DNA of 64,000 bases, from assembly GCA_963701245.1 (NCBI GenBank), contig OY969576.1, positions 310,001 through 374,000 on the forward strand, given 5' to 3'. Positions 43,300 through 52,436 of the stretch are shown here, piece after piece. Position numbers and translations under genes: made by a program. The notes under the pieces are model-generated. The model saw nothing but the letters and a program-made list of their open reading frames with translations. It had not been told where the DNA came from and made no database searches. This DNA is from CAWCCP01 sp963701245 (GTDB lineage: Bacteria > Patescibacteriota > Saccharimonadia > Saccharimonadales > UBA4665). How positions within the stretch are numbered: the stretch's first letter is position 1; the number at the start of each line of letters is the position of its first letter.

Positions 43300-45029
43300 A
43301 GCTTACTTTACCGACTTTGAACTGGCTGGAACGTACTCGCGTTCGTCAAACGGGTACTAAAGTTTCACTGGGCGAACAAGACCCCCTTGATATCTTGTCG
43401 TACTCTGGTTTGGAAGAACAACCAAGTTATATCTGTATTGATGAAGTGTTTATGCGTACGATGTTCGTGTCTGGATATCCGTTTATTGCCAGTTCCGGCT
43501 GGCTCGACGGCCTCGTTCATTTTAACCATGATGCCGATATTTCCTATCACTTAACAGAGGTTGAAGCGACAGAAGCACTGCCGAAATTGCATCGAAAGAT
43601 TACAGAGCTGGAATCGACACGACGGGCGATGGTGCGTGCCGGAAAAATTATAGGTTCAGAAATTACCGACCCGCTCAATTCGGCTATGGAGTTGCGTGAT
43701 AAGATTCAGCGTGGTCAAGAAAAGCTTTTTCAAGTTTCGATCTATGTCTGCCTGAGGGCTGCCAGTCTCAGTGAGCTCAATAAGGTGACACGCTTGCTAG
43801 AAACGGCGCTCTCCGGGCGATTGTTCTATACCAAAGTGGCTCGCTACCAGCAACTTGAAGGCTTGCAATCTATTTTACCTCGCGGTGAAGACCAACTTCA
43901 GCAAAAACGAAACCTCGACAGCTCTTCCAGCGCCCTCACCTTCCCGTTTATGTCATCGGAACTAGTTCAGGATTCTGGTATTCTCTACGGTGTTAATAAA
44001 TCCAATAATTCACTGGTGATTTTAGATCGCTTTGCACTACATAATGCCAATAGTATTACCTTTGCACAATCGGGCAGTGGTAAGAGTTACGCCTCAAAAG
44101 TCGAGATTCTGCGGTCGTTGATGCAAGGTATTAAGGTTATTGTGATAGATCCGGAGCGTGAATATAAACGACTCAGCGAATCTGTTCATGGATCGTACAT
44201 TAAACTATCGGCTAAATCAGCGGAAAAAATTAACCCGTTTGATTTTGCAGCTACCAGTAGGAACCGCGATGATCTCGTTGAACATACCCAAGATCTGACC
44301 GAAATTGTGTCATTGATGGCGGAAGGTCTTAATGCTCGTGAAAAAGCGGCCGTTGATAAAGCCATCTTACGCATCTATGAAACAATCGCTGATCGACAAC
44401 CAATCTTGCAGGATCTCTATGATGTACTGCAGGATATGGGGCGTTTAAGTTTATGTGAACGTTTAGAGAAGTACATTAGTGGATCACTGGCCGATGTCTT
44501 TAATGTGCCGACCAATATCGAGTTAGACAATCGATTGCTCGTTTTTGATATCAAGGACCTACCAGAGAGCCTACGGCAAATTATGATGCTGATCATTTCT
44601 ACCTTTGTCTCAAATCAGGTAAAAAAAAGTCCTGAAAAACGTTTATTAGTAATTGATGAAGGATGGTTGCTGCTGCAGCATGAGGAGAGTGCCCGGTTTG
44701 TTGCTGGCTTGGTTCGCCGGGCTCGGAAGTACTACTTAGGTGTTTCGATTATTTCTCAGGCTGCCAATGACTTTTTACGCAGCGATTACGGCCGGGCGAT
44801 TGCGTCTCAGAGCAGTCTTAGAATTCTCATGCGACAAGATACTACCACTATCAAAAATGTGGTCAGTGAATTTCAAATTAGCGAGTACGAAGAAAATTAC
44901 TTATTAACCTGTGGCAAAGGTGATGCCCTATTGATAGCCGATTCTAATCATGCAGCGGTTGCCATAGTAGCCTCAGCCAAAGAACACCCTCTACTGACGA
45001 CCAATCCGGCGGAAGTCTATCGCTCGTGA
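43296..45029 (+). CDS. VirB4-type secretion ATPase
   Basis: Motor ATPase of the type IV system, cytosolic face of the membrane. Walker A is AQSGSGKSYASK near residues 257-268, followed by VIVIDPEREYKRL, a VirB4 hallmark; Walker B is LLVIDEGWLLL near 450; then GVSIISQAANDFL and SQSSLRILMRQD, the conserved C-terminal motifs. The N-terminal 200 residues continue the VirB4 fold begun in the previous gene. It overlaps both neighbours by four bases. No VirD4 coupling ATPase, relaxase or VirB8-10 is seen, as expected for a lineage without an outer membrane. Confidence 0.94.
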   Translation: MKLTLPTLNWLERTRVRQTGTKVSLGEQDPLDILSYSGLEEQPSYICIDEVFMRTMFVSGYPFIASSGWLDGLVHFNHDADISYHLTEVEATEALPKLHRKITELESTRRAMVRAGKIIGSEITDPLNSAMELRDKIQRGQEKLFQVSIYVCLRAASLSELNKVTRLLETALSGRLFYTKVARYQQLEGLQSILPRGEDQLQQKRNLDSSSSALTFPFMSSELVQDSGILYGVNKSNNSLVILDRFALHNANSITFAQSGSGKSYASKVEILRSLMQGIKVIVIDPEREYKRLSESVHGSYIKLSAKSAEKINPFDFAATSRNRDDLVEHTQDLTEIVSLMAEGLNAREKAAVDKAILRIYETIADRQPILQDLYDVLQDMGRLSLCERLEKYISGSLADVFNVPTNIELDNRLLVFDIKDLPESLRQIMMLIISTFVSNQVKKSPEKRLLVIDEGWLLLQHEESARFVAGLVRRARKYYLGVSIISQAANDFLRSDYGRAIASQSSLRILMRQDTTTIKNVVSEFQISEYEENYLLTCGKGDALLIADSNHAAVAIVASAKEHPLLTTNPAEVYRS

Positions 45030-45562
45030 GCCCGTTGGTCTTGTTTTTACTAAGACGACCACTTCGAAAAGAAATTTGTATTGCCGGTAGTGCTCTGCTG
45101 GTGATTATGGCGTTGCCAGTAATAGCGCTCTTGTCTATCACTAACATTAGTGCACTTGCTGAGTCTGTAGTGCCGGTGAGTTCTGGTGGCAGCGTCGGTA
45201 CTATTTCACTCTACACCGGACCTAATTTTCCGGGCGATTACTATGCCTTTGGCAACTGCACCTACTGGGTATTTATGCGACGGGCTCAAATTGGTGATCC
45301 GATTCCGACAAATTGGGGTAACGCAGCCGACTGGGCCTATAACGCAAGAGTAGCCGGGCATGTCGTAGATCATAACCCCGCTCCAGGGTCGATAATGCAA
45401 ATTTCAGATGTTGACCATGGTCTGGGTCATGTGGCGTTCGTCGAAAGCGTTGATCCAGACGGAACGTGGCATATCAGTGAAATGAATGTCGTGGGCTTTG
45501 ATGAAATTGATAATAAGACTATGCCAGCGTCTACTGCAGTAAGCTACAATTTTATACACTGA
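45026..45562 (+). CDS. CHAP-domain peptidoglycan hydrolase of the secretion operon
   Basis: GTG start overlapping the VirB4 stop. A membrane anchor or signal (ICIAGSALLVIMALPVIALL) precedes a CHAP domain: catalytic Cys in FGNCTYWVFMRRAQIG, then NWGNAADWAYNA, and catalytic His in GLGHVAFVESVDPDG. CHAP enzymes cleave peptidoglycan peptide bonds. In this place it takes the part of VirB1, opening the wall for the secretion apparatus or pilus, and could also act on a host cell wall. Last gene of the operon. Confidence 0.92.
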   Translation: MSPLVLFLLRRPLRKEICIAGSALLVIMALPVIALLSITNISALAESVVPVSSGGSVGTISLYTGPNFPGDYYAFGNCTYWVFMRRAQIGDPIPTNWGNAADWAYNARVAGHVVDHNPAPGSIMQISDVDHGLGHVAFVESVDPDGTWHISEMNVVGFDEIDNKTMPASTAVSYNFIH

Positions 45563-45632
45563 TAGCTTGCTAGTTGCCATTTTGAGTGAATCTTTGCGGT
45601 AGCAATGCGTATTTATTTGGTGTGATCGAAGT

Positions 45633-46211
45633 CTAATATGTGCCAGGATAATTGTCGGGTAGATATATTGTCAGTACTTCCATAGGCGGACTTGAAGATT
45701 GTGAAGGGATAACTACGCTAGATGCGTCCGACCAAGGTGTATATTGGTAGGTATATGGCGGATTGTGGAGCACGCCTGCCGCTTCAATTTCGTCCGTTCC
45801 TTCCGGCAATTCAACGACAGCTTCATTAGGAGGTGCCGGATTTTCCCAACTACTTGTATTTGTTGAGTATACAGTGGCGTCGCCGTCGATGCGAATAGCT
45901 ACCTGACCAAGATATGGCTTGCCATCTTGAAATGTATTAATGATAACTTCATTGTGACTGGCTGGAGGCTGACCTTCGTGGGCGGGTGCTCCTGCACTGG
46001 CTGCAGGTACGGTGTCGCTGTGAAATATATCCATCACTTTAGACCAAAGCATAAAAGGAAGCGCAATTGTTGCTGCCGAGAGTGCAATCCTACCACCGTA
46101 ATGGGAGACAAATTTACTAATAGCACCAGGGTTACGTTGTTCAGCAATACTGCCGGGGCCGGTGTCATAGTCCCGAGTTGCGGGCAATACTTCGTTTAGC
46201 TGCCTTTTCAT
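45633..46211 (-). CDS. Single-pass membrane protein of unknown function
   Basis: 192 residues. A membrane segment near residues 41-58 (RIALSAATIALPFMLWSKVM) follows a polar N-terminus. The outer part has a linker rich in Ala and Pro, then a beta domain (EVIINTFQDGKPYLGQVAIR, MEVLTIYLPDNY). No family recognised. It converges on the secretion operon. Confidence 0.7.
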   Translation of the reverse strand: MKRQLNEVLPATRDYDTGPGSIAEQRNPGAISKFVSHYGGRIALSAATIALPFMLWSKVMDIFHSDTVPAASAGAPAHEGQPPASHNEVIINTFQDGKPYLGQVAIRIDGDATVYSTNTSSWENPAPPNEAVVELPEGTDEIEAAGVLHNPPYTYQYTPWSDASSVVIPSQSSSPPMEVLTIYLPDNYPGTY

Positions 46212-46354
46212 TTAGTGGATCCCTTCCGAATGTTTATCTAGATTATAATATATAAGCAGCTATTAATCAAGGAATGCGCATTGAGAAGGTACTGTCGCTG
46301 AGGAGGTCGCCTACGGTCGCCTATCTGCCCGGCAATACTAAATATTTTCAAAAA

Positions 46355-46549
46355 CTATTGCTTATATAGCCAGTAACGAAACACCTTTTGTGTTAACCAC
46401 GGCATGAGTACATATGTCAGCAGTATAGGCGCGACAATCGGTAGAAGAAGTGCTCTTAGCGGCACTGGCCAAGTTTTGATGTGTGGGTTAATAAAGTAGC
46501 CGAATACTAAGCCTATAGGATAGATAGCGGTAAATGTCACAGCGACCAT
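46355..46549 (-). CDS. Membrane tail of the ABM-domain protein, in a separate frame
   Basis: 64 residues with two membrane segments (VTFTAIYPIGLVFGYFI, LRALLLPIVAPILLTYVLM) ending WLTQKVFRYWLYKQ. In the relatives I know this forms the C-terminal half of ABM-superfamily proteins, joined through a P-P-P-R-W-K-M motif. Here that motif is split between frames; the frame of this ORF reads SRWKM at the junction. It overlaps the ABM ORF by 13 bases. It may be translated by re-initiation at ATG 46549, by -1 slippage at GGAAAATGG, or not at all. Confidence 0.6.
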   Translation of the reverse strand: MVAVTFTAIYPIGLVFGYFINPHIKTWPVPLRALLLPIVAPILLTYVLMPWLTQKVFRYWLYKQ

Positions 46550-46908
46550 TTTCCATCTGGAGGTGGTACGGTGACCGTTCCTGGTATTTCAAACCAATTT
46601 TCTAGTCCCGTAGCCTGGGAATCGTTTTCAGTGGCGAGATCCCTGACTTCTGTGAGATATGATTTACGATCTTTTGATTGGAGCCAGGCATTGAGATGTT
46701 TTGCGCAATCAAATCTAAGTACCGTTTGGTATGAATGACTATCCTTTGGCGAGTGCAGTGTCGTCACACCGAGATGTCCTGGCCACTTGACAGCTGCTTG
46801 ATGAATCCGGTGCATCCAATCCTGAAAGGCCTCATCTTTACCTGGTTTGACATTCCAGCTGTAGACCACAGTAACTGGATCGATCATGTGCTTTTGTGGT
46901 TGCTTCAT
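46537..46908 (-). CDS. Antibiotic biosynthesis monooxygenase (ABM) domain protein
   Basis: 123 residues of a dimeric alpha/beta barrel: VTVVYSWNVKPGKDEAFQDW, then HQAAVKWPGHLGVTTLHSP and FDCAKHLNAWLQSKDRKSYL, ending ENWFEIPGTVTVPPP. This matches the ABM group that normally carries a C-terminal membrane tail. Here the frame ends DGKWSL instead of continuing through RWKM, so the gene appears frameshifted. A TATTAT box is seven bases before ATG 46908. Confidence 0.82.
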   Translation of the reverse strand: MKQPQKHMIDPVTVVYSWNVKPGKDEAFQDWMHRIHQAAVKWPGHLGVTTLHSPKDSHSYQTVLRFDCAKHLNAWLQSKDRKSYLTEVRDLATENDSQATGLENWFEIPGTVTVPPPDGKWSL

Positions 46909-47019
46909 ATCTTCTATAATACAAAATTTTTCTTAAGCATAAGTGTGTTGAATATTACAAACTAGAATTCAATAAAAATCACGATATAATATAATTGAAC
47001 AATCGTAAAATTTAGCGTG

Positions 47020-48336
47020 ATGGATATAGAGCGAACCCCTAACGAGATATACGAACGACGAAGTGCGCACTTATCAGAGCTGACTGCTTCTGCGGCTACG
47101 GCAATGTTTGAAGAAAGCCAAGCGCAATCACGATCGAATGCTGCGGTTGTCACTAGAGATCGGATTAGGGTGGCTAATGATGATCCGTTTTCAGAAGAAT
47201 ATCGTTGCGCTATACAAGTAGCAGATCGGGCTAGTGCTGATTTGTCACACGCTTCGAGAACGCGTAGTGCAGCGGTAAATTCGGAGTTCTTTGGTTATAG
47301 GACAGTGATGAATGAGCTTCATGACCATGTGACTGATACAACCAGCCCGATGGAGTATTTATTTACCGCGGCAAAGCTGGTCACCTTAGGTCATCCAGAA
47401 AATGTGCAATATCAAGATGAAGTTGAACGATCACACGAGACCTTGAGCTATGCATCGGTGCCAGTTGCAATTATCGGTTCTGGCGATGCGGTCTTAGCAT
47501 TTGGACTTTCAAAGGGGGGGTATCATGTGCGACGATTTCGTGACAATGAAATAAAACTCGATGAAATTTCGGCTGCGGTAGTTGATATACCATTAGTCGG
47601 GGTACATTTATATGGAGCGCCAGTTTACGAGGGTTTTGAAACAACTCCTATCGAGCATGAAGTATGTATCGCATCTTCACTAGACCAAGATCCAATACTT
47701 GTCAGGGTGATGCAGCACATAACGAGCATAAGAACGGCGAATTCAAAAGCTGGGGTAGAGGCGGCCATCATTGACTTGGCGTCCATTGAAACACCTGATG
47801 TATTTTATCAGTCAGTACCTGAACGCACCGGAGATATTGCCGGGATGGTGCCGCTAGTGGCTTATGGTCAGGAAGCGGTAGTAAGTGTGGTCAAGTCAAT
47901 TGCCGAAAGAGTTAGTCGGACACCGCAACCCCAGCTTCATCAGGGTGATCTCTATGCCATGGCTGCCAATGTGGGCATCGAAATACCAGAGCTGGATAAC
48001 CCTCTATCAGACGAAATTGATCAATTGCATAAACGATTTATACATGGAGTGGGTATCTTAATTAGAGATCAAGTAGAGGTAACTCTAGCTGGAATGCTAG
48101 GAAGCAAAACGTCATTCTCGCCTGCTTATTGGCCCGCAGCGGCAACTACCAAAGTTATGCACCTGATTGGTCGTGAAGAGCAATTAGCGGATATTGCTCG
48201 AAGTCATTTACAGCCCCTATTTGTCGAGGCTACTAATGCATCCGATAACGGCAGAGCGAGGACAGCAACGCGCGTTGCTAGTGCGCTTGGTGAAACTTTT
48301 GGAATCGAAATAGATCCGAAACGTCTTGTTGCCTAA
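47020..48336 (+). CDS. Hypothetical protein of 438 residues, leaderless type
   Basis: Not recognised. Acidic and mostly helical at both ends (ERRSAHLSELTASAATAMFE, AATTKVMHLIGREEQLADIA), with a central beta part (YASVPVAIIGSGDAVLAFGL). No catalytic motif is clear. ATG 47020 is chosen because TAAAAT at 47006-47011 lies eight bases upstream; GTG 47017 is possible. It may belong with the other large orphans of the window by gene style, but I see no sequence similarity among them. Confidence 0.74.
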   Translation: MDIERTPNEIYERRSAHLSELTASAATAMFEESQAQSRSNAAVVTRDRIRVANDDPFSEEYRCAIQVADRASADLSHASRTRSAAVNSEFFGYRTVMNELHDHVTDTTSPMEYLFTAAKLVTLGHPENVQYQDEVERSHETLSYASVPVAIIGSGDAVLAFGLSKGGYHVRRFRDNEIKLDEISAAVVDIPLVGVHLYGAPVYEGFETTPIEHEVCIASSLDQDPILVRVMQHITSIRTANSKAGVEAAIIDLASIETPDVFYQSVPERTGDIAGMVPLVAYGQEAVVSVVKSIAERVSRTPQPQLHQGDLYAMAANVGIEIPELDNPLSDEIDQLHKRFIHGVGILIRDQVEVTLAGMLGSKTSFSPAYWPAAATTKVMHLIGREEQLADIARSHLQPLFVEATNASDNGRARTATRVASALGETFGIEIDPKRLVA

Positions 48337-48482
48337 TTATTAGATGCCTCGATCGTCACCGGAAAAGTGTAGGTTCTTTTTTCTCTAATGCACTATCGTA
48401 CTCTGTACCTTACTTTTTATAGTGCAGTAGTTGGTTTTATGAAGTCAGTTGCAATTACTTCAAAGCATTTCTTTGCTAGTAC

Positions 48483-49337
48483 TCAATAGAGTCCTTGCAA
48501 TCGGGAATTGAGATATAAACCGGCTGATACATCGGTTGAAGGAACTATTGGTTCACCACTTTCATTCAAGAACGCTGATTCACCCCACGCAGTCGGATTT
48601 ACCGCTTGACTTACTCTTCTCGTGACATTGATGACAGTATCCCAAGTAACTTCATCTCTATTGCGTAGATCAATCGCCATAGCATAGTTTGTTAAATGAC
48701 TACCAATAGCAGAATAGGCTTCGATAAGACCGGGAGAAATTGTGTGAATAGGCTCAATGCCAGCTTCGTCGACAAAGGCAATTGGCTCATCCATGTAAGA
48801 GCCGAGTGTTAGAGTCATTACTCTAAAATCTGCAACCGATTGCCAAAGCACATTACTATACTCAGCATCAAAATCTATAATTGATTTCACATTTTCACCG
48901 TATCTCTCTGGGGAAATATCGAGGTGTCGCAAGATACCACCAGACTGGGTTGCGTTCGCATACGCCTGTCGACAATCGACTAAACTCAGAAGTGCTACGC
49001 GTTCTCGGACATTTTCCTCACCGCTTACTGTCAACCTGTTCAGATAAGATACAAAACCGCGAGCAGAACTGTAGCTCTCTACATCAGTTGTAAATCCGGT
49101 GAGGAGTTCCTTCGGGATGCCGCCCCTAAGCCTACCACGACGCACCTTGACTAAATTATCAGAGGGAGGTTGTGGTGCAACGTCATGTGCAGTACTGCTG
49201 GAAATTTGTACTTCATCTGGTCCAATCGGATAAGGATTGCAATCTCTGCCATTCGAAATGAAGATACTAGCGGCAATTTTGCCTATTCGTCGGGCAATTT
49301 TGCCAATACGGTGTTGATTGAGCGGTTCTCTTTCCAT
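48483..49337 (-). CDS. Hypothetical protein of 284 residues
   Basis: Not recognised. It begins with a short duplicated motif RIGKIARRIGKIA, then a basic region VKVRRGRLRGGIP, then a helical soluble domain (NVRERVALLSLVDCRQAYAN, LIEAYSAIGSHLTNYAMAID). No signal peptide or membrane segment. The start is uncertain; no ribosome binding site is seen, and TATAAT lies about 75 bases upstream. Confidence 0.7.
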   Translation of the reverse strand: MEREPLNQHRIGKIARRIGKIAASIFISNGRDCNPYPIGPDEVQISSSTAHDVAPQPPSDNLVKVRRGRLRGGIPKELLTGFTTDVESYSSARGFVSYLNRLTVSGEENVRERVALLSLVDCRQAYANATQSGGILRHLDISPERYGENVKSIIDFDAEYSNVLWQSVADFRVMTLTLGSYMDEPIAFVDEAGIEPIHTISPGLIEAYSAIGSHLTNYAMAIDLRNRDEVTWDTVINVTRRVSQAVNPTAWGESAFLNESGEPIVPSTDVSAGLYLNSRLQGLY

Positions 49338-49661
49338 ACTTTGGCCTTGAACGTTGAGGTTGTCTTGTTTGCTTAGGCACTTTGATATTCTGTGGACCCT
49401 AGCACTTTAAATTATATATTCTCTCGTAGCAGAGGAATAAATATATTATAACATTAATTTTTAATTAGTAAATAATAGACGGCGTGATGACGTACAAACG
49501 TTAATGCATGACTACCTGTACGCATAGCGTACAGCTATAGATAAATAAGCAATTACCGTTATTTTCTTGTTATGGTCGTACTTTAAGCTATTCGGAGCAA
49601 AGGTGTAATCTCAGTCAAGAAAAACTAGACATAGACTAACAATCAGTATATAAAAGTATAA
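49338..49661. other. Intergenic region with a perfect hairpin
   Basis: 324 bases between divergent orphan genes; no coding-like ORF. It contains a perfect 8-bp inverted repeat CTGTACGC-ATA-GCGTACAG at 49516-49534, which lacks a following T-run and so is a possible operator rather than a terminator. TATAAA stands about seven bases before ATG 49662, and TATAAT on the minus strand near 49415 may serve the 48483 gene. Confidence 0.45.
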
Positions 49662-50636
49662 ATGGCCCCACATCGTACCGTCCTGCCGGCGGCAATAAAT
49701 CCGGATATGTATCCGATTCTCGCCAATGCCACCGAAGCCGTAATTGATGGAATTACCGCCGATTTTATTGACCCGGATAATGCATATCAAGTCCGGGTTA
49801 ATGAGACCGCAGTGAAGTTATGGCAACAACATGGACCACTATCCCGTGAATTTCTGATGCCGGCTGTCGGCTATGTCTTGGATCTTACAATTGCGACCTT
49901 TGATACAGAGGCGGTGGCGGAAATGTTACCAAATAAAGTTGAGGAGCGATCAAAAATAATCCGCGGCTATGCCGGCTATATAGCAACCCGGTTAAAAGAA
50001 GTAGGTGAGCTTAAAAAAATCTACAGAAACAATGAGACACTGGCAAGCGCGTTGACACCTTCAAATCTCGCCACACTGACGAATCAAAAAAACGAAAATC
50101 TACCCCATTTTTGTAGTACTGCGGTTTATCTCGTATCGCTTTCAGGCGCTGGGGCTTTGGGGCATTTACTTGAACAAGGATATGAGGAGGATCCGATTGA
50201 TATGGTTACGAGTAGTCAGGAGTTGCCAACTTTGAGCCAACTTAATGGCTTCGGCGAGGCCCGAGTCGTTAATCGGTCATTGCGCTATCACGGTTATTTG
50301 CCGACCGAGGATTTTATGATCAAAGATAGTGATGCTGGCGCAACCATTGGTTACTCGGCATCCTTCAAGAGACTTATGCGACCCTACATACGGCAAGGCA
50401 GTATCTGTCCGGCGGCCGTTGTCAAAGAATACGACGATCCCCAATCCCCAACAATGGTAGAGCGGTATTTCGGCAGCTTAGCCTACCAACTACTGGGCAA
50501 CAACCCAGACGTCAGCGTAGCGGTTTCACCACAAGCTGCTCCTCAAATTGGCGTTATTAGGCTTTCAAATGGCCGTCGTTCCATGTTTCTACGTCCGCAA
50601 TCACTTCGGCCCCCTGTCCGACCCGGTAGTCATTAA
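49662..50636 (+). CDS. Hypothetical protein of 324 residues, leaderless type
   Basis: Not recognised. Mostly helical (YPILANATEAVIDGITADFI, VGYVLDLTIATFDTEAVAEM) with a loop-rich second half containing LSGAGALGHLLEQGYEEDPI and a basic Pro/Arg-rich tail. TATAAA lies about seven bases before ATG 49662. Confidence 0.73.
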   Translation: MAPHRTVLPAAINPDMYPILANATEAVIDGITADFIDPDNAYQVRVNETAVKLWQQHGPLSREFLMPAVGYVLDLTIATFDTEAVAEMLPNKVEERSKIIRGYAGYIATRLKEVGELKKIYRNNETLASALTPSNLATLTNQKNENLPHFCSTAVYLVSLSGAGALGHLLEQGYEEDPIDMVTSSQELPTLSQLNGFGEARVVNRSLRYHGYLPTEDFMIKDSDAGATIGYSASFKRLMRPYIRQGSICPAAVVKEYDDPQSPTMVERYFGSLAYQLLGNNPDVSVAVSPQAAPQIGVIRLSNGRRSMFLRPQSLRPPVRPGSH

Positions 50637-50698
50637 TTACGTTGAGCAGGTAGTAGACGGAAGTTTTTACGCAGCGCGGCATTTTCAGTATCTGTATG

Positions 50699-50896
50699 TC
50701 ATCGGAGCGAATCGGCATAGGTCTGAAACATGACTGAAAGGACGCGTTTTAAGACGACATCTTGCATGTTGATCATGATGGTCAGTACTAGCGTGAATTC
50801 ACTGTAGTGATCGTTGACGATATCGGCCGCTTTGGCGAAGGAGTGGGTAGCGAGCTGGGTATTGTCAAACAAGAGCTTCTCAGGTTGAGACAACAC
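50699..50896 (-). CDS. Possible small protein or gene remnant
   Basis: A 65-residue helical ORF (FAKAADIVNDHYSEFTLVLT, IMINMQDVVLKRVLSVMF) in the 319-base gap between two orphan genes. Its frame is open a few codons further upstream and it has only a GTG start with no ribosome binding site. The amino-acid pattern looks coding, but it may be the tail of a lost gene. Nothing else is seen in 50637-50955. Confidence 0.3.
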   Translation of the reverse strand: MLSQPEKLLFDNTQLATHSFAKAADIVNDHYSEFTLVLTIMINMQDVVLKRVLSVMFQTYADSLR

Positions 50897-50955
50897 AAAG
50901 GTATAATCTCGTCAAAAACTATTTACAATTAAGAAAAATATGGTAAAAATATTTC

Positions 50956-52425
50956 ATGCCTCCTAAAACTATGGAGAGTCCGAGTGAGACTCAGGTCGCA
51001 AACTTTGAAGTACCACTGTCAGCTGAAACCATGCAAACCGTCCGATGGATGTGTACTCATGAAGCGAAGCTAATGACGGTACTTTTTTTGGATACACAAT
51101 CGAATTTTATTGGCCCGGATCGAATGGATGTTGATTTTCGTGAGTTTGTGGGGTCTGAGGCAGAACATCCTCCAGGCAAACGAAAGCCGTTTGCCTATTG
51201 TGATAAAAGCTTGAAGCAAGGAAAGATTGTTGAGCAAGGTGTCCCGCAGGGTGGTCGCGGTGGGAAAACGGGCTATGCTTTAATTGAAGATAGTGACCAC
51301 TATGTCGCCTTAGCAGGAGAACTCCTTAAGTGGAGTTTAGAGTATCCTGACATATCCCTGCAGACGATCCTGAGTGTGCCACAGAGTCCATCGGGAGTTA
51401 GTGCCCAAACGCATCGTATGGGAGTGCTCCTGGAGCTTCTAACTTCCCCGAAAGAGCATGTGCCACTTACTGACGTCCTTGGAGTAGATTTTTCCAAAGT
51501 TGATCGTGCGGGCTATGACAATATTGAATCTGCAATATCTGGCGCCGCGAATAAAATGGAGAGTGAAGGCTTTCTAAGCATTGATCGGGTTATAGAAGAA
51601 AATGACCGAGAATTTGAAATACTTGACCCCAATTATCCAAATGGATACGGAAGAAGGTTACGAAGTCTTGCCGTTGAGGGGATATATGCGTTTATGCAAG
51701 CACGGACGGAGGCGGGTCAGTTTAGTTTCACTCAGGAGGAATGTTTACGGTTTGTTACGACTTGGGCTCTACAACAAGATCCGGATATTGATCTAGCACA
51801 CATACGAGATAGACTCAGTACGACATTAAATGGCAATACCGGTCAAAGTGACGACGGCTCAGATTCACTTATACCAGGCCTACGTCCGATAGGGTCGTTC
51901 AATGATGGTTATCGAACTCGATTGCATGTTGTAGGGGAGTATGAAGAGGCGCTGACGAAGTTAGTGAATATCTTCATAAATTATGACACTCGAGATGCGG
52001 AAGGTGGCAACGAGGTGACTCAAATTGGTGCTGAAGGCGACACAGTAGCGCAAGATGACCAAATTAAAAAGAGTAGTTTTGTCGAAAAAGGCCTGCAAGC
52101 TGCACAAGAAATCATTGAAGATGACAGACTGAAAGGAATGCTGATCGACAAGGCCCATCGCTTTTCACGAGCTGAAAACAAGCAATCTAAAGCCGAAACC
52201 TACCAAGTGCTTATGGCCATTATTACCGACGCTGGAATGCAGTTAACGTCATCGGAGGTCTATGCCCGTTATGTTGCCCGAACAGAGCGACAGATTGAGG
52301 AGCGAACAGTGGCAACTTATTTAGGTGAGTTAGTAACGAAAAAAGCCCTTGTCGCTGAAATGAGACGAAGAGATGCAACCCTTCGCTTTATGCATAAGTT
52401 CTATGGCATAACTGAAACGGCTTAA
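50956..52425 (+). CDS. Hypothetical protein with possible winged-helix segments
   Basis: 489 residues, soluble, mainly helical. The C-terminal 75 residues (YQVLMAIITDAGMQLTSSEV, then QIEERTVATYLGELVTKKAL and a basic wing) have the spacing of a winged-helix DNA-binding domain; residues 150-215 (HRMGVLLELLTSPKEHVPL, NKMESEGFLSID) could be another. The order suggests a regulator or replication-type protein, but no family is recognised and the assignment rests on pattern only. TAAAAAT lies shortly before ATG. Confidence 0.65.
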   Translation: MPPKTMESPSETQVANFEVPLSAETMQTVRWMCTHEAKLMTVLFLDTQSNFIGPDRMDVDFREFVGSEAEHPPGKRKPFAYCDKSLKQGKIVEQGVPQGGRGGKTGYALIEDSDHYVALAGELLKWSLEYPDISLQTILSVPQSPSGVSAQTHRMGVLLELLTSPKEHVPLTDVLGVDFSKVDRAGYDNIESAISGAANKMESEGFLSIDRVIEENDREFEILDPNYPNGYGRRLRSLAVEGIYAFMQARTEAGQFSFTQEECLRFVTTWALQQDPDIDLAHIRDRLSTTLNGNTGQSDDGSDSLIPGLRPIGSFNDGYRTRLHVVGEYEEALTKLVNIFINYDTRDAEGGNEVTQIGAEGDTVAQDDQIKKSSFVEKGLQAAQEIIEDDRLKGMLIDKAHRFSRAENKQSKAETYQVLMAIITDAGMQLTSSEVYARYVARTERQIEERTVATYLGELVTKKALVAEMRRRDATLRFMHKFYGITETA

Positions 52426-52436
52426 AAAAACTGTGC

